5,593 nt of DNA, taken from contig JAFTCS010000215.1 of NCBI GenBank assembly GCA_017454565.1, positions 1 to 5,593 of the forward strand, written 5' to 3'. Below, one piece after another: positions 1 to 5,593 of the stretch. The stretch comes from Clostridia bacterium. Its GTDB lineage: Bacteria > Bacillota > Clostridia > Oscillospirales > Acutalibacteraceae. The notes under the pieces are model-generated. The model was given only the letters and a program-made list of their open reading frames with translations, had not been told where the DNA came from and did no database searches. A program made the position numbers and the translations under genes. Position 1 is the first letter of the stretch. Each line of letters begins with the position of its first letter.

Positions 1-1892
1 GGCCTGTGCAGCTTTTTGAGAGACTTTCGGATTTTGTAAACAGATACAGCAGCGGAAGAAAAAGCAAAGCCGCTGAGGAGAAGCTGCGCGAGGTAATAAG
101 CTGCAATGACTCGGATTATACCTTTGATGAATTCTATGATCTGATGGTCAAGCTTATCGGTTCGCTGCGCATAGGGGAAAAATCCGATGCGGATGCAGTG
201 CTTGCAGTCGGACTGTCCGGCAGAAAAAGCATACCTATGAGAAAGAACGTATTTATTGTGGGTATGTCGTCAAGCCTTATGCTGCAGAAAACGGACGAAT
301 CCCCGCTCATATCCGATAAGATGATAATGGAGCTTTTGGGTGATGAGGAGCTTGCGTCTCTTTATCAGGGCTGCACAAAAAATGATCTGATGCTCAGGTC
401 GGTTGAGTACCTCAAGGCTTCTGTTTCAGGAAAGGAAGCTGCACTTACCGTAAGCTATCCGTATTATGACCAGTCTGATCTCCGGCTGCGTTCGTCCTCG
501 TACATTGTTGAGAATCTGCTTGACGGCGGGGAGATCACAGAGGACAACAATTCCCTCGGTTTCCTCAGCTCCTGCGATACCTTTGCTGTGAAGAATGACC
601 AGAACATCTTTTCTGTTGAACCCGCGGAAAAGGATGAAACGGATGAAGCTGAGAAGAATATTATTTTCTCCGGAATAAATGAAGCTGTCAGAAAAAAAGA
701 GAAGGAAGAAGCCGCCAGAAAAAAAGAGCAGAAAAAGGATAAAGATTCCCGGGAGGATGCTGCCGCAGAGAGTGACACGGGTACAGTCTCCGGAAATAAT
801 GACACTGAAAATACCGAGCAGACTGAGGGTGAAACCTCTGAAAAAGCCGATGACAACAAGCTGCAGCTGAATCTCAGCGCCAGCAGCTTCCATACTCTTT
901 TATGCTGTCCGAGAAGATATGCGATTGAAAAGCTGTTCTATATCAGTAATGAACCGGAGGAGAATATACCTCACACATGGCTTGACCGGGCAAAGAGGGG
1001 CAGTTTCTTCCATTCGGTGATGGAGGATTATCTCGGCAAATTCTGTATTGGCAGCAGTGATTCGATACGGGATGAAAGCGGGAACGTCGCTAAGCTATAT
1101 TTTGACGAGAAGCTGTTCGCCTCTGTTTTTGACGGCGTTGTCAAAAAGTACAGTCTTGTTCCGTGTGAGCTGGCTTCCGAAAAGGAGCGTGAGCTTGGTG
1201 AGATCAGAGAGACTGCGGTAGCTTATCTTAAAGACCTGTGCGGGGAAGATGACGGTTATGCTCCCTTTGCAATGGAGTACAAATTCAGTGGAGAGGTCAG
1301 TGATGATCTTGACAGGATCAAGCTTAACTACCGGATAGGCTTTCTTGACAGGATAGACGTGGCAGTAAAGGACAAAACACTGCATTTCCGCATTGTTGAC
1401 TACAAGACCGGCAAAATGGATACCTTTATTAAAAATTACACCCGGCTGTTGGTACAGCATTATGTTTACATAAAAGCGCTGAAAAACGAGCTTGATACGT
1501 CTGAGGAGAATTCTACGGAGAATGATGCCCGCCTGTATTTTGAAAAGCTGAAAAACAGCGGTCAGGTGGATAATGCCGTAGTTGACGGATTCGTATTTGT
1601 CTTTCCGTTTGATGAAAATAAGACAGTCTACAAATATGACGGTGAAAAATTCACTGCAACCAATGACAAAACCAATTTTACAAAGATAATATTCGAGGGT
1701 GAGCCTGAGCTTAATGACGGTATCGAAACAATGCTGAACAGGATAGCGGATGCCTTTAATAAGGGTGATTATCCCGACCACACATTCAACGATGATATCA
1801 TTGAAAAGGGCAAGAATACACCGCTGAATGATGTAGCCTACTGTCCGTATAAGGAGATCTGCGGAGGATGCAGGAAGGAGGACGGCAAATAA
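1..1892 (+). CDS. addB: AddB-like helicase-nuclease subunit, C-terminal part (5' end outside window)
   Basis: This is probably the AddB (RexB) subunit of the AddAB helicase-nuclease, which processes DNA double-strand ends. The frame is open to the left edge; a GTG at 6 is the first possible start, but known AddB proteins are near 1150 residues, so roughly 500 are likely missing. Numbering below starts at that GTG. Residues 60-170 resemble the inactive helicase fold of AddB, with VFIVGM (82-87), SYPYYD (150-155) and a serine-rich S-S-S-Y-I segment near 163-167. Residues 226-285 are a charged, low-complexity linker. The nuclease domain follows: C301-P, G332-S-F-F-H336, G445-F-L-D448, I463-V-D465-Y-K467 and Q484-x3-Y488, a complete RecB-type PD-(D/E)XK set. 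C613, C619 and C622 near the C-terminus, with C300 or C301, probably ligate a 4Fe-4S cluster, although their spacing differs from B. subtilis AddB. It overlaps the next gene by one base. A different AddB-related nuclease clade cannot be excluded. Confidence 0.85.
   Translation, partial: PVQLFERLSDFVNRYSSGRKSKAAEEKLREVISCNDSDYTFDEFYDLMVKLIGSLRIGEKSDADAVLAVGLSGRKSIPMRKNVFIVGMSSSLMLQKTDESPLISDKMIMELLGDEELASLYQGCTKNDLMLRSVEYLKASVSGKEAALTVSYPYYDQSDLRLRSSSYIVENLLDGGEITEDNNSLGFLSSCDTFAVKNDQNIFSVEPAEKDETDEAEKNIIFSGINEAVRKKEKEEAARKKEQKKDKDSREDAAAESDTGTVSGNNDTENTEQTEGETSEKADDNKLQLNLSASSFHTLLCCPRRYAIEKLFYISNEPEENIPHTWLDRAKRGSFFHSVMEDYLGKFCIGSSDSIRDESGNVAKLYFDEKLFASVFDGVVKKYSLVPCELASEKERELGEIRETAVAYLKDLCGEDDGYAPFAMEYKFSGEVSDDLDRIKLNYRIGFLDRIDVAVKDKTLHFRIVDYKTGKMDTFIKNYTRLLVQHYVYIKALKNELDTSEENSTENDARLYFEKLKNSGQVDNAVVDGFVFVFPFDENKTVYKYDGEKFTATNDKTNFTKIIFEGEPELNDGIETMLNRIADAFNKGDYPDHTFNDDIIEKGKNTPLNDVAYCPYKEICGGCRKEDGK
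689..728 (+). repeat. Two direct copies of a 13-base A-rich unit in the addB linker
   Basis: CAGAAAAAAAGAG occurs at 689-701 and again at 716-728, 27 bases apart and in the same frame, encoding the R-K-K-E steps of the charged linker. Each copy contains a run of seven A placed as A_AAA_AAA relative to the reading frame. It may be simple codon-level repetition in a lysine- and glutamate-rich linker, or a site of slippage. Confidence 0.8.
1875..1881 (+). promoter_or_regulatory. Shine-Dalgarno site of addA inside the end of addB
   Basis: AAGGAGG lies 10 bases before the ATG at 1892 and within the last codons of the upstream gene. The junction reads TAATG: the addB stop (1890-1892) shares its last base with the addA start. 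This arrangement implies translational coupling and a fixed ratio of the two subunits. The site also settles the start choice, since the alternative ATG at 1868 has a GGAGG directly against it with no spacing. Confidence 0.85.
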
Positions 1893-4800
1893 TGAACAGT
1901 GAGATAAACAAGACCAACGATGAGCAGATGTCTGCCATAGCATTGGAGGACGAACTGCGCTCAAGGCTTGAAAATCCGGACAAGAACTATATTGTGTCTG
2001 CCGGCGCAGGCGCAGGAAAGACCGAGATGATGTCAAAGGCAGTGCTTAACATGCTTAACGGCGACCGTGAGCTTCAGCCGTCACAAACGGTTGTAATCAC
2101 CTTTACAAACGCCGCCGTTGAGGAACTGCGCAAAAGAATAAACGAAAAATATCATGCTATGCGCAAGGCGGATGCAGACTTCCGTGAAATAAATACTGAC
2201 GACATAAACGTTTCCACAATACACAGCTTTTGCAGCAGTCTTGTCCGGCAGAGAGTCTTTGACTGCGGTTTGGGTATAGCTCCGGATTATTCCGAAGAGT
2301 CCGAGGGCAGCGACGGCATTGTGATGCAGTTTATCAGGGATCATATGAATGACCGCAAAAACAGAATCGAACTTATGCTGCTGCGCGAATACTGGGGCAG
2401 CGACACCGCGAACGTAATATTTGACAATGCTTCTGGTGTCCTAAAAATACCCGGGCTTGATATTCAGGGAGAGTATATTTCCGACAATCCCAAAAGAGAA
2501 GAGTTCAGAAAGTCTTTCAGTTCATGTTTTGCAGAGATAGAAAAAGCTGTGCAGTCCTTTGAGCCGGATGTTAAAGATCTTAAAGAATTAAAGGAAGACG
2601 TACTTGACTGGGGGAGAAACAAAAGTCTCGGCGAAATGCTATCTTTTGCCGGTTCCATAGCAAAAAACGCAGATAAAAAGAGCGGTTCATTGAATGATAA
2701 ATTGCAAGAGGTGGAGGGTAAGCTGAAAGCAAAGGCGAATACCAGAGATAAAAACATGAAAGAAAAACTGTTAAAGCGCATAGCTTTCACTGATGAAATA
2801 CTTGATTCAATAAAAAAGTATAATATTGACAGTCTTTGTACTGAGATGGTTACTGACAGGACGGCATGCACTATAGGCTACATCAAAAAAATGTATGAAG
2901 CTCTTGATAATAAGCGCGCCGAAATGAAGCTGGATATGAACAACATACTCTACCGCACCGCAGAGCTTATGAAGAACGAAAATGCCGTAAAGTATTTCCG
3001 TGAAAAATACAGGGTCGTATTTGTTGATGAATTTCAGGATACAGATTATCTCCAGCTGAAAATACTTTTAGCAATATGCACAGAGGGCGGTATCCTCAGG
3101 GATAAGTCTATCTTTTTAGTGGGCGATGAGAAACAGTCTATCTATCGTTTCCGCGGCGCAGAGGTCGGATTCTTCGATTACGTCAGGCGTACCTATTTCA
3201 ATACCGAAAAATCGGAAAGCTGCAGCCTGTCTATGAACTTCCGTTCTCAGAAGGAGCTTATTGACGGAGTGAACGACTTGTACGGTGCAGGCGGCAAATT
3301 CGGATTTTTACTCGATTCAGGCAGCCCTGCCGAGACCGACACGGATTATAACCCGATGTTCACAAAAATTATTCCCGAGGATAACGGAGATGCGGATGAC
3401 TCGGTTATCGTGAGCGAAAAAATGAGCAAGCCTGTGGAAAAGAAAACGCTTGGCGAGCTTGTAGATTTCATTTCCGGGCTGAGGTCAAAAGAGATACGTC
3501 TGGTCAGACGCAATGATAACGGCAGCGTAAGCTTTGAAAAACGCCGCGTAAAATGGGGCGATATCCTTGTGCTTACAAGCTTCAAGGAGGAAGCAACGAG
3601 CATATACGAAGCTCTGAAAAAGAACGGCATACCGGCGTCTGTGTCCGGTGAGAATCATCCGGGCGAGAACAGGGCAATAAAGCGTGTCTGCGCACTGATT
3701 AAGTACCTCAAAGAGAAGAACAATCTTCACCTTGCTGAGGTTGCGGCAACATTTTCACCGGAGAGCATGTCGTTTACCGCTAATGGTGTGTTCACTGAGC
3801 AGGACGGCACTATATTCGACAGGGTATCAAATGATGATATTGAAAAGATCTCGGAAATGATATCCGAAGCCCGGAAGATGTGCAAGGAATGCGGTCCGAT
3901 GGCTGCTCTCTATGATGCTCTTGTCAAGGGGAGGCTTACTGACAAAAAGGTGAATTATATCACTATGGCCTCCGAGCTGCCGCTGCTTTACCAGTTTTTT
4001 GAGGGTATGTACGAAAACTCCTGTGACAATATAGATGCGATAAGCGAATACGCGGACGGATTTGTATCTGTGGAGCATAAGCGTCTGCTTACGCCGTCTG
4101 ACAAAACCGACTGCGTAAGGGTGATGAATCTGCATCAGGCAAAGGGTCTTGAAGAGAACATTGTCATAAACTATCTTGCTTATGAACCTGATTATGAGAT
4201 CGAAAAATGTGCCGAAAGCGACATCCGCAGGAGCCATGCCGAATACATAACCAGTGTTGACGGGAAAACGGGCATAGCTTCACGCCCGAAGGTGTATATG
4301 AGTATTCTTTATCTTCCGGGATATGCCAGATGGGACCCTGAAAAAGCAAAGTACAGCAAAAAATATTATAATCTTTTTGACCAGAGCACCGAAGACGCAT
4401 ACCGGGAGGCCGAAAAGCAGGAGGTCATCAGAAGAATGTATGTGCGCGATACCCGCGCCAGAGTTGTTGAATACAATTTCCTTAAACCCGGCAATAAAGA
4501 ACCGGACAACGATAATTCTTCCGCAGCGGGCGGTACTGCGGATAATCCTGCATATACCGAGTACACTTTAAAGCGGGTCGATACTCAGGGTCTGGAGCTT
4601 GGTGAGCATTATATAACCACAAGCCCCAGCGGTCTTGAAAAGAAGGAAAAGAAGAAAAAGACTGCTGATGCTCCTGTGACTCCTGAAACCGAAAAGAACG
4701 ATGATGTCCGGAATGAAGATACCGCCGAAAATGATACTCCTGTTGTGTCAGACAGCGGTGATGATGAAAAGCAGCAGGAGGTAAAGCAGGCTAAAGGCGG

Positions 4801-5386
4801 AGAATACGGAACCATAATGCACAGAGCGTTTGAGCTTTACCTTGAGAACCGCATGCTCAGTCAGTCCGGCGCGGATGCTTCTCTTGGCCGGATTGTAAAG
4901 CAGGCTGTATTTGAGACCTGCGCGGATGGTTCAGGCTTTGAAAAATATTATGATTCCGCGCTGAATGATCTGCAGGTCTTTGCAAGAGAATTTGCTGCAA
5001 AATACGGCAGCGCAGAGGCTGCTATGGAAACGTCTGTCTACGGTGTATTCAGCGGTGACGATAAGATGGTCTGCCTGGTAAAATCCGCTATGGAAGCAGA
5101 TGACGAGCAGAATATCACAAAGGCAAGCTTCAGCGGAAAGTCCGACCTTATCGTGTTTACCGACAACGGAGCCTGCATAGTAGATTACAAGTCGGATGTA
5201 AGAAGAGACGGCGAGAGCGATGAAGACTACAAAGGAAGGCTTACTAATAAATATCTACCGCAGCAGAAAGCCTATTATACCCTCTTCAAATCCTTTATCG
5301 ACGGTCTTGAACCGAAAATGACACTGTATCCGGCAAGAGCCGGAAGCTTTGTCTGGCTCACAGAAGATTACGAAACCGATCAGTAA
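1892..5386 (+). CDS. addA: AddA-like ATP-dependent helicase-nuclease subunit
   Basis: This is the probable motor subunit of AddAB: a 3'-5' SF1A helicase fused to a PD-(D/E)XK nuclease, cytoplasmic, acting in recombinational repair. Its 1164 residues are close to the 1232 of B. subtilis AddA. Visible motifs in order are a Q-motif-like N-D-E-Q near residue 10, Walker A G38-AGAGK43-T, motif Ia VITFTNAA (67-74), Ib STIHSFC (108-114), Walker B V378-D379-E380-F-Q-D, motif III GDEKQSIYRFRG (411-422), motif IV N449-F-R451-S, motif V N746-LHQAKGLE (to 754) and motif VI R848-MYVRDTRA (to 856). A charged linker (about 916-968) leads to the nuclease, with G973-T-I-M-H977, G1082-K-S-D1085, I-V-D1098-Y-K1100 and Q1125-x3-Y1129, so both activities look intact. 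The ATG at 1892 is chosen over an in-frame ATG at 1868 because only 1892 has a properly spaced ribosome binding site. Motifs V and VI differ from textbook AddA (KGLEF, YVALTRA), so this may be a divergent clade. Confidence 0.9.
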   Translation: MNSEINKTNDEQMSAIALEDELRSRLENPDKNYIVSAGAGAGKTEMMSKAVLNMLNGDRELQPSQTVVITFTNAAVEELRKRINEKYHAMRKADADFREINTDDINVSTIHSFCSSLVRQRVFDCGLGIAPDYSEESEGSDGIVMQFIRDHMNDRKNRIELMLLREYWGSDTANVIFDNASGVLKIPGLDIQGEYISDNPKREEFRKSFSSCFAEIEKAVQSFEPDVKDLKELKEDVLDWGRNKSLGEMLSFAGSIAKNADKKSGSLNDKLQEVEGKLKAKANTRDKNMKEKLLKRIAFTDEILDSIKKYNIDSLCTEMVTDRTACTIGYIKKMYEALDNKRAEMKLDMNNILYRTAELMKNENAVKYFREKYRVVFVDEFQDTDYLQLKILLAICTEGGILRDKSIFLVGDEKQSIYRFRGAEVGFFDYVRRTYFNTEKSESCSLSMNFRSQKELIDGVNDLYGAGGKFGFLLDSGSPAETDTDYNPMFTKIIPEDNGDADDSVIVSEKMSKPVEKKTLGELVDFISGLRSKEIRLVRRNDNGSVSFEKRRVKWGDILVLTSFKEEATSIYEALKKNGIPASVSGENHPGENRAIKRVCALIKYLKEKNNLHLAEVAATFSPESMSFTANGVFTEQDGTIFDRVSNDDIEKISEMISEARKMCKECGPMAALYDALVKGRLTDKKVNYITMASELPLLYQFFEGMYENSCDNIDAISEYADGFVSVEHKRLLTPSDKTDCVRVMNLHQAKGLEENIVINYLAYEPDYEIEKCAESDIRRSHAEYITSVDGKTGIASRPKVYMSILYLPGYARWDPEKAKYSKKYYNLFDQSTEDAYREAEKQEVIRRMYVRDTRARVVEYNFLKPGNKEPDNDNSSAAGGTADNPAYTEYTLKRVDTQGLELGEHYITTSPSGLEKKEKKKKTADAPVTPETEKNDDVRNEDTAENDTPVVSDSGDDEKQQEVKQAKGGEYGTIMHRAFELYLENRMLSQSGADASLGRIVKQAVFETCADGSGFEKYYDSALNDLQVFAREFAAKYGSAEAAMETSVYGVFSGDDKMVCLVKSAMEADDEQNITKASFSGKSDLIVFTDNGACIVDYKSDVRRDGESDEDYKGRLTNKYLPQQKAYYTLFKSFIDGLEPKMTLYPARAGSFVWLTEDYETDQ

Positions 5387-5427
5387 AAAATGCTCTGTCA
5401 CGGGCTTGCTCAGTGACAGAGCGTTTT
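5387..5427 (+). terminator. Rho-independent terminator after addA, possibly bidirectional
   Basis: A perfect 10-bp stem pairs GCTCTGTCAC (5392-5401) with GTGACAGAGC (5413-5422) around an 11-base loop. It starts five bases after the addA stop and is followed by GTTTT. On the other strand the same stem is followed by a run of six T (the A-run 5385-5390), so it could also stop transcription arriving from a convergent gene to the right. The flanking A and T runs can extend the stem by about four A-T pairs and one G-T pair. Confidence 0.9.
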
Positions 5428-5466
5428 CATTCAAAAAAACTGCGAGGTGCGCCAGGGCAACCGCAC

Positions 5467-5486
5467 GAAAAAATTAGAAAAAATTG
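5467..5486. repeat. A-rich 10-base tandem duplication
   Basis: GAAAAAATT occurs at 5467-5475 and again at 5477-5485, as two adjacent 10-base units (GAAAAAATTA, then GAAAAAATTG). It lies in non-coding DNA between the terminator and the structured element. Phased A-tracts of this period could bend DNA, but no function can be assigned. Confidence 0.6.
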
Positions 5487-5514
5487 CCAAAATCGTCAAC
5501 ACAAAAGTTTCGCT

Positions 5515-5534
5515 CAAGCCTTTTCAAAGGCTTG
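5515..5534. repeat. Near-perfect inverted repeat (hairpin)
   Basis: CAAGCCTTT (5515-5523) is the reverse complement of AAAGGCTTG (5526-5534), separated by only two bases. In RNA this would give an 8-bp stem with a four-base loop. It is not followed by a T-run on the + strand, and on the - strand the T-rich stretch is weak and offset, so a terminator role is unlikely. It sits directly before the larger folded element and may be part of it. Confidence 0.75.
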
Positions 5535-5537
5535 CAG

Positions 5538-5591
5538 GGTCGAGGGGTGCGGGTCTCCGGCGGAGACCTCTGCGAAGCAGAAGCACCGACC
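5538..5591. other. Compact structured element resembling a three-way junction
   Basis: Nested complementary arms are visible. GGTCG (5538-5542) pairs with CGACC (5587-5591), and GTGC (5547-5550) with GCAC (5583-5586). Inside these sit two adjacent hairpins: GGTCTCC (5552-5558) with GGAGACC (5562-5568), and TCTGC (5569-5573) with GCAGA (5577-5581). The outer arms enclosing two abutting hairpins would form a three-way junction in RNA, or a mobile-repeat-like palindrome in DNA. It reaches the window edge, so its full extent is unknown. It could be a dispersed intergenic repeat or a non-coding RNA; no known RNA family is recognised. Confidence 0.5.
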
Positions 5592-5593
5592 GA

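Larger units (their letters stand above)
5428..5593. other. Non-coding intergenic region at the right edge
   Basis: No open frame with a plausible start, ribosome binding site or recognisable protein is seen on either strand in this stretch. It contains the A-rich tandem repeat, the hairpin and the folded element listed separately. A short 5-bp pairing, GTGCG (5447-5451) with CGCAC (5462-5466), is also present. Read on the - strand it lies seven bases before a run of seven T, so it might be a weak second terminator for a convergent gene. No promoter is convincing. Confidence 0.6.

Noticed and set aside
679..870. A short + strand frame (63 codons) inside addB
   Set aside because: It is a +1-frame shadow of the linker, with a basic low-complexity translation and no ribosome binding site.
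426..893. Open frames on the - strand opposite the addB linker, with hydrophobic, Phe/Ser-rich translations
   Set aside because: These are the reverse complements of the Lys/Glu-rich linker codons, which read as Phe, Leu and Ser. The apparent membrane-like character is an artefact of the opposite strand.
1095..2036. A 313-codon open frame on the - strand opposite addB
   Set aside because: It lies wholly opposite well-supported coding sequence with intact nuclease motifs, crosses the addB-addA junction, and its translation shows no recognisable domain. It is best explained as a shadow frame.
1..5386. A new defence system built on a nuclease plus a helicase
   Set aside because: The order, sizes, paired RecB-type nuclease domains and Fe-S cysteines are all explained by AddAB. 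No extra effector, toxin, sensor or mobile-element gene is visible in the window.
5467..5534. CRISPR array or attachment site in the 3' non-coding region
   Set aside because: The repeats are only about 10 bases, adjacent rather than spaced, and differ from the hairpin sequence. There is no repeat-spacer pattern and no tRNA or integrase nearby.

Overview
The window holds the end of one large gene and the whole of a second, both on the + strand, followed by a terminator and about 165 bases of structured non-coding DNA. Together the genes look like the two subunits of an AddAB (RexAB)-type helicase-nuclease, the Gram-positive counterpart of RecBCD, which resects double-strand breaks for homologous recombination and degrades linear foreign DNA. 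The moderate GC content, the addB-addA order, the protein motifs and the flavour of the 3' intergenic sequence suggest a Clostridia member, perhaps Ruminococcus or another Oscillospiraceae. That assignment is an inference and was not tested by search.

Bases 1-1892 encode the C-terminal 629 or so residues of an AddB-like protein whose N-terminal half lies upstream of the window. It has a remnant of the inactive helicase fold, a charged linker, and a RecB-family PD-(D/E)XK nuclease domain flanked by cysteines that probably hold a 4Fe-4S cluster. Bases 1892-5386 encode a complete 1164-residue AddA-like protein: a full set of SF1A (UvrD/Rep) helicase motifs, a charged linker, and a second complete RecB-type nuclease domain. 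The genes overlap by one base (TAATG) with a strong Shine-Dalgarno in the end of addB, so they are almost certainly co-transcribed and translationally coupled. In the assembled enzyme AddA would be the motor and one nuclease, and AddB the second nuclease and, by homology, the Chi-reading scaffold. Each nuclease would cut one strand.

Bases 5387-5427 form a strong terminator that could work in both directions. Bases 5428-5593 contain no convincing gene. They hold an A-rich tandem repeat, a near-perfect hairpin and a compact fold resembling a three-way junction that runs to the window edge, possibly a dispersed intergenic repeat.

I see no new defence system here. The points most worth following up are the shifted iron-sulfur cysteine spacing in AddB, two in-frame A_AAA_AAA slippery heptamers in the AddB linker with an early -1 frame stop, and the structured element at the 3' end.
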